Assembly (NCBI GenBank): GCA_963771735.1
Contig: CAVYUN010000001.1
Span: forward strand, 372,001-436,000
Length of the DNA stretch: 64,000 bases
From: 66-474 sp963771735
GTDB lineage: Bacteria; Pseudomonadota; Gammaproteobacteria; Xanthomonadales; Rhodanobacteraceae
Reading direction: 5' to 3'
Position 1 is the first letter of the stretch; every line of letters starts with the position of its first letter. Below, in pieces: positions 1 to 7,813 of the stretch. The position numbers and the translations under genes are program-made. The notes beneath the pieces are model-generated. The model was not told where the DNA came from. It saw only the letters and a program-made list of their open reading frames with translations, and did not search any database.

Positions 1-37
1 GAGTTCATCAAGCCATCACGCTAAAGGAGAGTGGTGC

Positions 38-228
38 GGTTTGAATTTATGCCGTTCGCGTTGAGCCCTTCGACATGCTCAGAGCCTGTCCCGGACTTGA
101 TCCGGGAACAGGCTATGTGAACGCAGCGAGCAGAGTCGAAACGCAGGCAACCCTTCGACTTCGGCCCTGCGGGCCTGCGCTCAGAGCCTGCCCTGGACTC
201 GATCCAGGGGCGAACGGTATTTCAAACC
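38..228. repeat. Composite palindromic repeat element with inverted ends
   Basis: The ends are imperfect inverted repeats: 38-59 (GGTTTGAATTTATGCC then GTTCGC) matches the reverse complement of 210-228. Inside are two related units, each pairing a 'CCCTTCGAC...CTCAGAGCCTG' motif with a hairpin. Unit 1 has a 13-bp stem at 83-95/101-114 with one bulged A and loop CTTGA. Unit 2 has a 7-bp stem at 191-197/203-209 with loop CTCGA. The motif is of the dispersed 'CCGTTCG...CGAACGG' palindromic type seen in many proteobacterial intergenic regions. No gene is visible in positions 1-276. Confidence 0.75.
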
Positions 229-276
229 TGACTATTACCCAATGGCCTTGACACCCAACGCATACCGGAGAACGAC

Positions 277-813
277 ATGCTTGAAGGTTCCTGTCTTTGC
301 GGCGCGGTACGCTGGCAGTTCGACGGCATGCCCGAGTCCGTCACGGCCTGCAGTTGCACGGCATGTCGCCGCTACGGTGCGCTGTGGGCCTACGACTACG
401 AGGACGAAGGCATCCGCGTCTCGGGCCCCACCAGGGCTTACGTGCGCGGCAAGGCACTGGCTTTCCACTTCTGCCCGGAATGCGGCAACATCGCTTACTG
501 GCGCGGTTCGCAAACCGACCAGCAAGGACGCCGCCGCATGGCCGTGAACCTGCGCCTGACCGAACCCGGACCCATCGCCGACCTCCCCATCGATCACTTC
601 GACGGCCTGGATCAATGGGATGATCTGCCGCACGACGGCCGCTGCATCAAGGACATGTGGTTCCAGGCGTTTATGCTTCGCGTAATGAAAAACGCCAGGA
701 CAGCAGAAGCACACCCCGCGCAGGAAATCTCCGCCGTCATCCTGGCCATGGATTGGCCGGGACCCAGTGCCGTGGAAGGTAAAGACACTGGATTCCGGCC
801 TTCGCCGGAATGA
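277..813 (+). CDS. GFA / CENP-V-fold family protein (glutathione-dependent formaldehyde-activating enzyme-like)
   Basis: This 178-residue protein has the cysteine pattern of the GFA zinc-binding fold: GSCLCG at residues 5-9, CSCTAC at 25-30 and CPEC in the middle. Family members bind zinc, and some act on glutathione-formaldehyde adducts, but most bacterial members have no proven substrate, so only the fold is claimed. The core family fold needs about 130-150 residues. The last residues (about 170-178) and the stop codon are encoded by a dispersed intergenic repeat (794-815), so the natural C-terminus was probably replaced or extended. It stands alone between repeat elements. Confidence 0.8.
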   Translation: MLEGSCLCGAVRWQFDGMPESVTACSCTACRRYGALWAYDYEDEGIRVSGPTRAYVRGKALAFHFCPECGNIAYWRGSQTDQQGRRRMAVNLRLTEPGPIADLPIDHFDGLDQWDDLPHDGRCIKDMWFQAFMLRVMKNARTAEAHPAQEISAVILAMDWPGPSAVEGKDTGFRPSPE

Positions 814-815
814 CG
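794..815 (+). repeat. Short palindromic repeat 'TCCGGCCTKCGCCGGAATGACG', copy 1
   Basis: A small hairpin (TCCGGC/GCCGGA) followed by ATGACG. It overlaps the 3' end of the GFA-family gene and supplies its TGA stop at 811-813. A second copy with one base difference lies at 47328-47349 just upstream of parC. Confidence 0.7.
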
Positions 816-908
816 AGAAGGAAGATCGATCAGAGTTTCCTTGACGGGTGCTGCATCCGTGCAGTTCGATCCCGCATCGACAACCTGCGATGCGTCAATA
901 CCCCGACG

Positions 909-1265
909 TCAACCGAGATAGCACGGCCCGGTTTCGCGCACCTCGATGCTCGCCCACTCGGCGGCCGGGCACAGCGCGGCCAGTTCCAGCGCTTGCTCGC
1001 GGGTCGCGCAATCGACCAGGAAGAATCCGCCGATCATTTCGCGCGCCTCGGCAAACGGGCCATCGCGCAGGTTGCGCTTGCCGTCGCGGATCTGCACGCG
1101 CTTGCCTTCGCTGTCGTTGCGCAGCGACGAATAGGCACGCAGCACGCCGCGCGCCTTCAGGTCGTCGGCGTAATGTTCCATGCGGGCGTACAGCGCCCTG
1201 CCCTCTGCATCCGTGCGTTGCGCGCGCTGGCCGCGCGGTTCGGCCACCAGCAGCATGTAAGCCAT
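909..1265 (-). CDS. DGPF/YCII-domain protein (distal partner of the ECF42 sigma factor)
   Basis: This 118-residue protein carries the sequence DGPFAEARE that defines the DGPF branch of the YCII-related dimeric alpha/beta-barrel fold. The start is the ATG at 1265, because GGAG lies 6 nt upstream; a TTG further up would place the ribosome site inside the gene. It is the last gene of a minus-strand group, DGPF protein then sigma factor then this protein. ECF42 sigma factors are known to be encoded with DGPF proteins, which are their usual targets or partners. The biochemical activity of DGPF proteins is not established. Confidence 0.85.
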   Translation of the reverse strand: MAYMLLVAEPRGQRAQRTDAEGRALYARMEHYADDLKARGVLRAYSSLRNDSEGKRVQIRDGKRNLRDGPFAEAREMIGGFFLVDCATREQALELAALCPAAEWASIEVRETGPCYLG

Positions 1266-1302
1266 GATCTTCTCCGGCAATCCAAGGATGGTCTGATCAA
1301 AT

Positions 1303-1335
1303 CCGTTCGTGCCGAGCGTGTCGAAGTACGGACGG
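1303..1335. repeat. Palindromic repeat of the CCGTTCG...CGGACGG type
   Basis: The arms CCGTTCGTGC and GTACGGACGG flank a short centre. It lies between the distal DGPF gene and the sigma factor gene and belongs to the same general family as the elements at 38-228. Confidence 0.65.
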
Positions 1336-1368
1336 TTTTACACATTCTGTCGATGACTTGTTGTCCAG

Positions 1369-1394
1369 CCTTCGACCAGGCTCAGGGCGAACGG
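1369..1394. repeat. Palindromic repeat half-unit CCTTCGAC...CAGGGCGAACGG
   Basis: The sequence reads CCTTCGACCAGGCTCAGG followed by GCGAACGG. The same CTTCGAC motif and CGAACGG end occur at 64-82 and 150-217. It lies directly downstream (minus strand) of the sigma factor stop codon. Confidence 0.6.
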
Positions 1395-1412
1395 ATGGAA
1401 ATCAAGGATTCC

Positions 1413-2675
1413 TCAAGATCTGCACGCTTCGGCACGTTGCCGCAGCAATTCCGCTTCACGCGCGTTGCGGGTCAGCGAGGCCGCGCGTTCGAACTCCGCG
1501 TGGGCTTCGTCGCGGCGGCCAAGTTTGAACAGCAGGTCGCCACGCACGCTGGGCAGGAGATGGTAACCCGCCAGCACGCGTTCGTCGCGCAACGCATCGA
1601 CCCGATCCAGTCCGGCCTGTGGCCCCTCGGCCATCGACACCGCGACCGCGCGGTTCAACTCCACCACCGGCGAAGGTGCAACCGCGGCGAGCCGCGCGTA
1701 CAGCGACGCGATGCGCGCCCAGTCGGTGTCGTCGGCATGCAGTGCGCGCGCATGGCAGGCTGCGATCGCGGCCTGCAGCGCGTAATTGCCGTCGGCGCCA
1801 CCCAGTTGCTCCGCGCGCTCCAGTGCCGCCAGCCCGCGCCGGATCAGCAGGCGGTCCCAGCGCGTGCGGTCCTGGTCCAGCAACAGGATCGGGGCGCCAT
1901 CGGCGGCGGTGCGCGCGTGCAGGCGCGAGGCCTGGATTTCCATCAGCGCGACCAGCCCGTGCACTTCCGGTTCGCGCGGCGCGAGTCCGGCCAGTACACG
2001 ACCCAGGCGCAACGCTTCCTCGCACAGCGCAGGGCGCGCCCAGTCGTCGCCGGCGGTCGCGGCATAGCCTTCGTTGAAGATCAGGTAGACCACTTCCAGC
2101 ACCGCGGCGAGGCGCGGAGCGAGTTCCTCGCCGCGCGGCACCTCGAACGGCACCTGCTTGTCCGCGAGCGTGCGCTTGGCGCGCACGATGCGCTGCGCGA
2201 CGGTGGCCTCGGGCACCAGGAACGCACGCGCTATTTCGGGCGTGGTCAGGCCGCCCAGCATGCGCAGGGTGAGCGCCACCTGCATGTCGCGACCAAGGAC
2301 CGGATGGCAAGCGGTGAAGATCAGTCGCAGCAGATCGTCGCCGATGTCGTCGTCGAGCGCATCCGTATTGTCCGGCGCGTGCGTCATGGCTTCGATCTCG
2401 AGTTCGTACCCGATCGCGTCCCGCTTGTCATCGCGCATCTTGTGGTGACGGATCAGATCGATCGCGCGGCGCCTGGCGGTGGTCATCAGCCAGGCGCCCG
2501 GATTGTCCGGCACGCCGTCGACGGGCCAGCGTTCCAGCGCCACGACCAGTGCTTCCTGCGCCAGATCCTCGGCCTGGCCTACGTCGTGCAGCATGCGCGC
2601 CAGCCCGGCGATCAGGCGTGGCGCCTCGATCCTCCAGACCGTCTCGATGCTGCGATGGACGTCGCGCTTCGTCAT
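1413..2675 (-). CDS. ECF42-type RNA polymerase sigma factor with long C-terminal extension
   Basis: This 420-residue protein is about twice the length of a simple ECF sigma factor. The first 180 residues hold sigma region 2 (the DLAQEALVVALERWP stretch and the WLMTTARRRAID helix) and region 4 (PEIARAFLVPEATVAQRI, helix-turn-helix). The remaining ~230 residues are an alpha-helical, TPR-like extension with an FNEGYAA motif, typical of the ECF42 group. No anti-sigma factor gene is adjacent; in this group the C-terminal extension is thought to control activity instead. It lies between two DGPF/YCII genes on the same strand, the diagnostic ECF42 context. No target promoter was identified. Confidence 0.9.
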   Translation of the reverse strand: MTKRDVHRSIETVWRIEAPRLIAGLARMLHDVGQAEDLAQEALVVALERWPVDGVPDNPGAWLMTTARRRAIDLIRHHKMRDDKRDAIGYELEIEAMTHAPDNTDALDDDIGDDLLRLIFTACHPVLGRDMQVALTLRMLGGLTTPEIARAFLVPEATVAQRIVRAKRTLADKQVPFEVPRGEELAPRLAAVLEVVYLIFNEGYAATAGDDWARPALCEEALRLGRVLAGLAPREPEVHGLVALMEIQASRLHARTAADGAPILLLDQDRTRWDRLLIRRGLAALERAEQLGGADGNYALQAAIAACHARALHADDTDWARIASLYARLAAVAPSPVVELNRAVAVSMAEGPQAGLDRVDALRDERVLAGYHLLPSVRGDLLFKLGRRDEAHAEFERAASLTRNAREAELLRQRAEACRS

Positions 2676-2730
2676 GACGACCGATCACAGCAGCGCCACG
2701 CCCCGCACGCAAGCATTCCGCGATTCGACA

Positions 2731-3147
2731 TCAGCCCCTGGCGATCTTCTCGCGCAGGCGCGCTTCCTGCTCGCGGACCTCGGGCGTCGCCGCGCAACCG
2801 AAATCCTCCATCTCGAATATCGGCCGCAGTTCGATCTCGGTACCGCCGTCGAACGGCGCGCGCTTGATCCATTCGACAGCCTCGTCCATCGATCGCACCT
2901 GCCACAGCCAGAAACCGGCGATCAGCTCCTTGGTTTCCGCGAACGGCCCGTCGGTGACGCTGCGCTGCTTGCCGTCGAACTTGACCCGCACGCCTTTGGT
3001 GCTGGGGTGCAGGCCCTCGCCCATCAGCATCACGCCGGCCTCGACCAGCTTTTCATTGAACTTGCCCATCTCGGCCAGCAATTCGGTGCCCGGCATCACG
3101 CCGGCTTCCGAATCCTTGCTGGCCTTCACGATCACCATCACGCGCAT
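2731..3147 (-). CDS. DGPF/YCII-domain protein (proximal partner of the ECF42 sigma factor)
   Basis: This 138-residue protein has VTDGPFAETKELIAGFW, the DGPF signature of the YCII-like dimeric barrel. The start ATG at 3147 has a strong GGGAG 7 nt upstream. It is transcribed first, 55 bp before the sigma factor gene, so the three genes form one likely operon. It resembles the PhnB/YCII-type proteins that accompany ECF42 sigma factors and differs clearly in sequence from the second DGPF protein downstream, so the two are not a recent duplication. Function beyond association with the sigma factor is unknown. Confidence 0.88.
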   Translation of the reverse strand: MRVMVIVKASKDSEAGVMPGTELLAEMGKFNEKLVEAGVMLMGEGLHPSTKGVRVKFDGKQRSVTDGPFAETKELIAGFWLWQVRSMDEAVEWIKRAPFDGGTEIELRPIFEMEDFGCAATPEVREQEARLREKIARG

Positions 3148-3231
3148 GACGTAGCTCCCGTTGCCCGGCGACGCGCCGGCTTCATATCCACGACGAATGG
3201 CGCGCCCGCGAATCGACAGCCGGCGTCGACT

Positions 3232-4191
3232 TCATGCTGCCGGGCGCGCAGCCGACTTCAGGATGCGCCCGGCCTGGCGGCGCAGCGCGCCGCGCAGGGC
3301 GGCGGGCGCCTGCACCTCGAAGGCGAACGGCAACCTGCACAGTTGCCGCGCGAACCAGTCGAGGTCGTCGGCGCTGCCGCGCAGGATCACGCCACGCGCG
3401 CACGGCTCGAACAGGCCGAGTGTTTCCTGCAAGTGCTCCAGCGCGGTCGTCAGGTCGCAACGCAGCAGCAGCGTGACCGCGTGGCGGCGCGGAATGCTGG
3501 CGATGGCCTGGCTCAAGTGCCGCGCAACATCGAAATCCGGCGGCCGCTCGAAGCCGGCATCGAGCATGCGTACCCGGGTCATGCGGTCCAGCCGGAAGGA
3601 ACGCAGGCCGCCACGCAGGTGGCAGGCACCGGCGGCGTACCATTGGCCGCCGCGCAGCAACAGCCCGTACGGGTCAAAGTCGCGCTCGCTGGTTTCGCCC
3701 TTGCCCGAACGGTAGCCCATGTGTACGCGCCGGTGTGCCTGTGCGGCCTCGGCGATGGTCGCGAGCGCCGCGTTGTCGGCCGGCGACGCGACCCGCGCGA
3801 GTTCCAGCGTCACGCTTTCGTCGACCGCGCGCACGTGGCGCCGCAACGCTTGCGGCAACACCCGTTCCAGCTTGGCCTGCGCGCTGGCGATGGCCGTGGC
3901 CGAATCCGATATCCCGAGATGACGCGCGGCCAGCAGGCCGACCGACAGCGCCAACGCCTCACCGTCGGTGAACATCATCGGCGGCAGCTTGAACCCGGCC
4001 ACCAGCATGTAGGCACCGTGCCGTCCGCGTTCGGCCGTGATCGGGATGCCCAGTTCCTCGAGCGCGGCGATGTAGCGCCGGAGCGTGCGTGGATGCACGC
4101 CCAGCCGGCGCGCCATGTCGGCGCCACCGACCCGGCCCTGCGACTGCAGGGCTTCCAGGACCGCCAATACCCGGGTGGTCGGCTTCGCCAT
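3232..4191 (-). CDS. YafY-type transcriptional regulator (HTH + WYL domain)
   Basis: This 319-residue regulator has an N-terminal winged helix-turn-helix (MARRLGVHPRTLRRYIAALE, about residues 25-45) and a WYL-type sensory domain from about residue 130, including the typical stretch around FDPYGLLLRGGQWYAAGAC. Proteins of this type bind DNA in response to a ligand, often a nucleic acid or second messenger. The ATG at 4191 is chosen over an in-frame TTG 21 nt upstream. It diverges from the gene at 4279, with a perfect 12-bp inverted repeat between them, consistent with autoregulation and control of the neighbour. It lies 84 bp downstream of the sigma factor operon's first gene. Confidence 0.88.
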   Translation of the reverse strand: MAKPTTRVLAVLEALQSQGRVGGADMARRLGVHPRTLRRYIAALEELGIPITAERGRHGAYMLVAGFKLPPMMFTDGEALALSVGLLAARHLGISDSATAIASAQAKLERVLPQALRRHVRAVDESVTLELARVASPADNAALATIAEAAQAHRRVHMGYRSGKGETSERDFDPYGLLLRGGQWYAAGACHLRGGLRSFRLDRMTRVRMLDAGFERPPDFDVARHLSQAIASIPRRHAVTLLLRCDLTTALEHLQETLGLFEPCARGVILRGSADDLDWFARQLCRLPFAFEVQAPAALRGALRRQAGRILKSAARPAA

Positions 4192-4208
4192 GCCCTGGAG
4201 TTTAATCG

Positions 4209-4237
4209 CCAATCAGGGCGGAATTCGCCCTGATTGG
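4209..4237. promoter_or_regulatory. Perfect 12-bp inverted repeat, likely operator for the WYL regulator
   Basis: CCAATCAGGGCG at 4209-4220 is exactly mirrored at 4226-4237 around the 5-bp spacer GAATT. It lies 18-46 bp upstream of the regulator start and 42-70 bp upstream of the divergent gene. It could also fold as a hairpin, but no T-tract follows on either strand, so an operator is more likely. Confidence 0.6.
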
Positions 4238-4278
4238 GAATTAGGATGCGCTCCGCCATTCCGACCGGAGCCGGAACC

Positions 4279-4797
4279 ATGAAGACCCTGATCGCGGTTG
4301 TCATCCTCGCCGCGTTTGTCGCCGCGCCACGATTCGCGCACGCGGCGCCGCCCGCCTCCGGGCACTGCGGCATACCGGCCTACCATCAATTCGATTTCTG
4401 GCTGGGCGACTGGGACACCTTCGACGTCGGCGTTCGCGAGCCATCGCAGGCGCGCAACCAGGTCAGCCGGATCCTGGGCGGCTGCGTGGTGCATGAGCGC
4501 TACACGGGCAACAACGGCCTGACCGGAGAAAGCTTCAGCATCTACGACGCGAGCCGCAAGGTCTGGCACCAGACGTGGGTCACCAACCGCGGCCACCTGC
4601 TGGTGGTGGAAGGCGGCATGCGCGGCGGCCGCATGGTGCTGGAAGGGCACGATCGCGATGCCAATGGCAAGCCGGTCGACATCCGCGTGTCGTGGTGGCC
4701 GGTCGCGGATGGCGTGCGCGAACGCAGCATGGCGTCCGACGACGGCGGCAAGACCTGGAAGACCCAGTTCGACATCGTGTTCCGCCGCCACCACTGA
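4279..4797 (+). CDS. Exported DUF1579-like protein
   Basis: This 172-residue protein begins with a clear signal peptide (MKTLIAVVILAAF, cleavage near AHAAP at about residue 25). The mature part has the HQFDFWLGDWD motif near its start and alternating strands with TWVTNRGHLL and SWWPVADGVRERS, the pattern of DUF1579-type beta-barrel proteins, whose function is not known. The ATG at 4279 is preceded by CGGAG at good spacing. It is the first gene of a plus-strand pair with a LysE exporter, whose ribosome site overlaps this gene's stop codon. Divergence from a WYL regulator across a palindrome suggests regulated expression. Confidence 0.75.
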   Translation: MKTLIAVVILAAFVAAPRFAHAAPPASGHCGIPAYHQFDFWLGDWDTFDVGVREPSQARNQVSRILGGCVVHERYTGNNGLTGESFSIYDASRKVWHQTWVTNRGHLLVVEGGMRGGRMVLEGHDRDANGKPVDIRVSWWPVADGVRERSMASDDGGKTWKTQFDIVFRRHH

Positions 4798-4807
4798 GGC
4801 TTTCGCG

Positions 4808-5446
4808 ATGGATCAGGCCGCGCAACTCTGGCTGTTCTTCCTGCTGGTGTTCGGGGTGGTGCTGCTGCCGGGACTGGACATGGCCTACGTGCTGGGCTGT
4901 TCGCTGACCGGCGGCGCGCGCACCGGACTCAGCGCGGTCGGCGGCATCGTCACCGGCAGCATCTGCCACATGCTGATGGCCGTTCTGGGCGTCAGCGTGT
5001 TGCTGAAGACCGTGCCGGGCGCGTTCAACCTGATGCTGCTGGCCGGCGCCGCGTACATCGCGTGGATCGGCTGGAGCGTGCTGCGCAGCCACGCGGTGTT
5101 CAATACCGATCCGCAGGCACGTGCGCGCACCTGCACGGCCGCGTGGCGGCGCGGCGTGCTCAGCATCATGCTCAATCCCAAGGCTTACCTGTTCACGCTG
5201 GCAGTCCTGCCGCAATTCCTGCATCCGCGCACCGGCATGATCTGGATGCAGGCCGGCGTGCTGTGGGTGATCATCGCGACCACGCAAATCGGGGTGTACG
5301 GTGGCGTGGCGGTGGCAGCTGGCAAGCTGCGCGACTGGCTGGCGGCCCGACCCGCCGCCGGCATCACCATCAACCGCACGGTCGGCACGACGCTGATGCT
5401 GGCCGCGCTGCTGACGGCTTGGCACGGGTGGCAAGGCTGGCGTTGA
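4808..5446 (+). CDS. LysE/RhtB family amino-acid exporter
   Basis: This 212-residue inner-membrane protein has about six hydrophobic segments and the N-terminal LLPGLDMAYVLGCSLTGGARTGL stretch typical of LysE/RhtB exporters, in which the 'GP/GLD' motif precedes a Gly-rich loop. The mid-protein NPKAYLF motif is also typical. The family exports amino acids or small metabolites by proton exchange; the substrate here cannot be read from sequence. The start ATG at 4808 is served by GAGG overlapping the stop codon of the preceding gene, so the two are translationally linked. Confidence 0.88.
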   Translation: MDQAAQLWLFFLLVFGVVLLPGLDMAYVLGCSLTGGARTGLSAVGGIVTGSICHMLMAVLGVSVLLKTVPGAFNLMLLAGAAYIAWIGWSVLRSHAVFNTDPQARARTCTAAWRRGVLSIMLNPKAYLFTLAVLPQFLHPRTGMIWMQAGVLWVIIATTQIGVYGGVAVAAGKLRDWLAARPAAGITINRTVGTTLMLAALLTAWHGWQGWR

Positions 5447-5519
5447 CCGGGAGGTAACCAACCGGCTGCCCGGTGCGAATAGCCTTGCAGAACCCCACCG
5501 CGGGCGAGGAATCCAGTCC

Positions 5520-6260
5520 ATGTCCATTCGACACTTCATGCGGGCCCCGGGCCCGATTCTCGTGATGCTGCTCTTGTTGCTCACGGCCTGCGCGCCCGCC
5601 GCGAGCGGTGAGTCGGCGCCCGTGGCGGTGCCGGCACCCAAAACCGACGCGCCGCTGGCGAAGCAACCCGGCAAGGCGACCGCGGTGCTGGCAGGCGGCT
5701 GTTTCTGGGGCATGCAGTGGGTATTCGAGCACGTGCGCGGCGTGACCAACGTGACCTCCGGTTATTCCGGCGGCTCGGCCACGACCGCCACTTACGAGCA
5801 GGTCAGCGAGGGCGACACCGGCCAAGCCGAAAGTGTGCGGATCAACTACGACCCGTCCCAGGTCACCTTCGGCCAGTTGCTGCGCGTGTATTTTTCGGTG
5901 GCCGCCGACCCTACGGAACTCAATCGGCAGGGGCCGGACACCGGCACCCAATACCGGGGGGTGATCTTCTACGCCAATGCCGAACAACAACGCATCGCGC
6001 AGGCCTACATCAAGCAACTCGGCGACGCGCATGTATTTGCGCGGCCGATCGTGACCGAGGTAGTGCCGTTCAAGGCGTTCTATCGCGCCGAGGACTACCA
6101 TCAGGATTACGCGCGCCTGCATCCCGACGCGCCGTACATCGCGATCAACGACGCCCCGAAAGTCGCTGCCCTGCAACGGGTGCTGCCCGATCTTTACCAC
6201 GAGCACCCGCTGATCTGGCACGACGCCGACCCCAAAGTCATCAGCGTCGACGTGCATTGA
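5520..6260 (+). CDS. msrA: Lipoprotein peptide-methionine (S)-S-oxide reductase MsrA
   Basis: MsrA reduces methionine-S-sulfoxide in oxidised proteins. The catalytic motif GCFWG is at residues 60-64 with nucleophile Cys61, and the downstream YSGG and GTQYRG motifs are present. Unlike cytosolic MsrA, this 246-residue protein has a lipoprotein signal (hydrophobic residues 12-22, lipobox LTAC with Cys24) and a ~30-residue Ala/Pro linker, so it should repair proteins in the periplasm from a membrane anchor. Only one further Cys is obvious, so thiol recycling may depend on an external reductant. No MsrB domain is fused to it. Confidence 0.93.
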   Translation: MSIRHFMRAPGPILVMLLLLLTACAPAASGESAPVAVPAPKTDAPLAKQPGKATAVLAGGCFWGMQWVFEHVRGVTNVTSGYSGGSATTATYEQVSEGDTGQAESVRINYDPSQVTFGQLLRVYFSVAADPTELNRQGPDTGTQYRGVIFYANAEQQRIAQAYIKQLGDAHVFARPIVTEVVPFKAFYRAEDYHQDYARLHPDAPYIAINDAPKVAALQRVLPDLYHEHPLIWHDADPKVISVDVH

Positions 6261-6364
6261 ATACATGAAGATGACCCGCAAACCGGCCGCGATCCGCTTC
6301 TGAACGTTCGTGGCACCACGGGTGCCGAATCTATACTGCGGGTGCCACCGAATCGGCGCCCCGC

Positions 6365-7207
6365 ATGAACTACCGACACGCCTTCCACGCCGGCAACTTC
6401 GCGGACGTGTTCAAGCACGCGATCCTGCTGGCGTTGCTGGACGCGCTGACCGCCAAGGACAAGCCGCTGTGCTATGTCGATACGCACGCCGGGCGCGGCG
6501 CGTACGTGCTCGACGGTGCGCAGTCGCGGAAAACCGGCGAATGGCGCGACGGCATCGGTCGGCTGCTCGATGCGACGGAACCACCTGCGCCGCTGCAGCG
6601 CTATGTCGAGGCCGTGCGCGCCTGCAATCCCGACGGCGGTTTGCGCATCTATCCGGGCTCGCCGTTGCTGGCCGCGCATGCGCTGCGTGCCGGCGATCGC
6701 CTGATCCTGTGCGAATTGCAGTCCGATGAGGCCGCGGCGTTACGCGCATTGTTTCGCGACGACCATCGCGTGCACGTGCACGCCCGTGACGGCTATGCCG
6801 CCATGCGCGCCCTGCTGCCGCCGCCGGAACGGCGTGTACTGGTATTGATCGACCCGCCGTTCGAGGCCCAGGAAGGCGAATTCGCCGTCATCGAGGCCGC
6901 GCTCGGGCAAGCGCACGCACGCTGGCCGAACGGCACTTACGCCGTGTGGTATCCGATCAAGTCGCACCGCACGATCGCGCCGTTCCATCGCGCGTTGTCG
7001 CACGGGCCTTTCGACAAAGTGCTGGTCGCCGAACTGCTGGTACACCCGGACGATTCGCCATTGCGCCTGAATGGCTGCGGCATGTTGATCGCGAATCCAC
7101 CGTGGCGGCTGGACGCGACCCTGGCGGAGCTGTTGCCCGTCCTGCACCGCGTGCTCGCGCAGACACCCGGCGCCGCGCATCGCCTGCGCTGGCTGCGCAG
7201 TGAATGA
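6365..7207 (+). CDS. rlmJ: 23S rRNA (adenine(2030)-N6)-methyltransferase RlmJ
   Basis: This 280-residue protein begins with MNYRHAFHAGNFADVFKH, the highly conserved RlmJ N-terminus, in which His residues contribute to the active site. It has the DTHAGRGAY SAM-binding region and the DPPFE N6-adenine methylation motif (about residues 164-168). It modifies A2030 of 23S rRNA during ribosome assembly. Length equals the E. coli enzyme (280). Monocistronic in appearance, with about 100 bp upstream holding a small GGCAC/GTGCC dyad and a TATACT candidate -10. Confidence 0.95.
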   Translation: MNYRHAFHAGNFADVFKHAILLALLDALTAKDKPLCYVDTHAGRGAYVLDGAQSRKTGEWRDGIGRLLDATEPPAPLQRYVEAVRACNPDGGLRIYPGSPLLAAHALRAGDRLILCELQSDEAAALRALFRDDHRVHVHARDGYAAMRALLPPPERRVLVLIDPPFEAQEGEFAVIEAALGQAHARWPNGTYAVWYPIKSHRTIAPFHRALSHGPFDKVLVAELLVHPDDSPLRLNGCGMLIANPPWRLDATLAELLPVLHRVLAQTPGAAHRLRWLRSE

Positions 7208-7283
7208 ACGTGGAGGGCGATACGCCGGCCATGGATTTTTTCGCTATGCTCGAATGCAGACCGTAGCGTTGGAGGCCCACGCC

Positions 7284-7811
7284 ATGCGCACATCACGCCG
7301 TCATAGACCGTTCCTGCGACTCCTGCTGACACTGGCGCTGCCCGCCGTGATCGCGGCCTGCGCACCCGCGCCCATCTACAAGACCGACGCCTCGTTCGTG
7401 AACGCCACGCCGGAACAGGTCGCCAGCTCACCCGACAACTTCTCGCAGGCCCGGGTCGTGTGGGGCGGCACCATCATCGGCGTGGACAATTTCAAGGACC
7501 GCACGGAACTCAAGGTGCTCGGCCGTCCGCTCGATTCCTCGCAGCGTCCGCGCCTGAACCAGCCGGCGATCGGCCGTTTCATCGCGGTGGTGCCGGGCTT
7601 CCTGGATCCGATGAATTACCCGGACGGCGCGCCGATCACGGTGCAGGGCCATGTCGCCGGAACCAAGACGCTCCCGGTCGGCGACGCCACCTATACCTAC
7701 ACCATGGTGTACGTGCACCATGGCGCGATGCATCGCTGGACGCCGGAAGAAATGCACGAGGGACACCCGAACATCAGCATCGGGGTCGGTGTGGGCGGCT
7801 GGATACATTGA
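7284..7811 (+). CDS. Slp-family outer-membrane lipoprotein
   Basis: This 175-residue protein has a lipoprotein signal peptide with lipobox IAAC and lipidated Cys26 (no Asp at +2, so sorting to the outer membrane is expected). The mature part (QVASSPDNFSQARVVWGGTIIGV, the PGFLDPMNYPDG loop and a C-terminal TYTYTMVYVH strand) matches the Slp/YeaY family of starvation- or carbon-inducible outer-membrane lipoproteins, whose exact role is unclear. The start ATG at 7284 is preceded by GGAGG with 8-nt spacing; a longer reading frame upstream overlaps rlmJ and lacks a ribosome site. Confidence 0.9.
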   Translation: MRTSRRHRPFLRLLLTLALPAVIAACAPAPIYKTDASFVNATPEQVASSPDNFSQARVVWGGTIIGVDNFKDRTELKVLGRPLDSSQRPRLNQPAIGRFIAVVPGFLDPMNYPDGAPITVQGHVAGTKTLPVGDATYTYTMVYVHHGAMHRWTPEEMHEGHPNISIGVGVGGWIH

Positions 7812-7813
7812 TC

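Noticed and set aside
810..2867. Long open plus-strand frame (about 680 codons) opposite the sigma factor and DGPF genes
   Set aside because: It is antisense to two well-supported genes, has no domain, and long open antisense frames are expected in DNA of this GC content.
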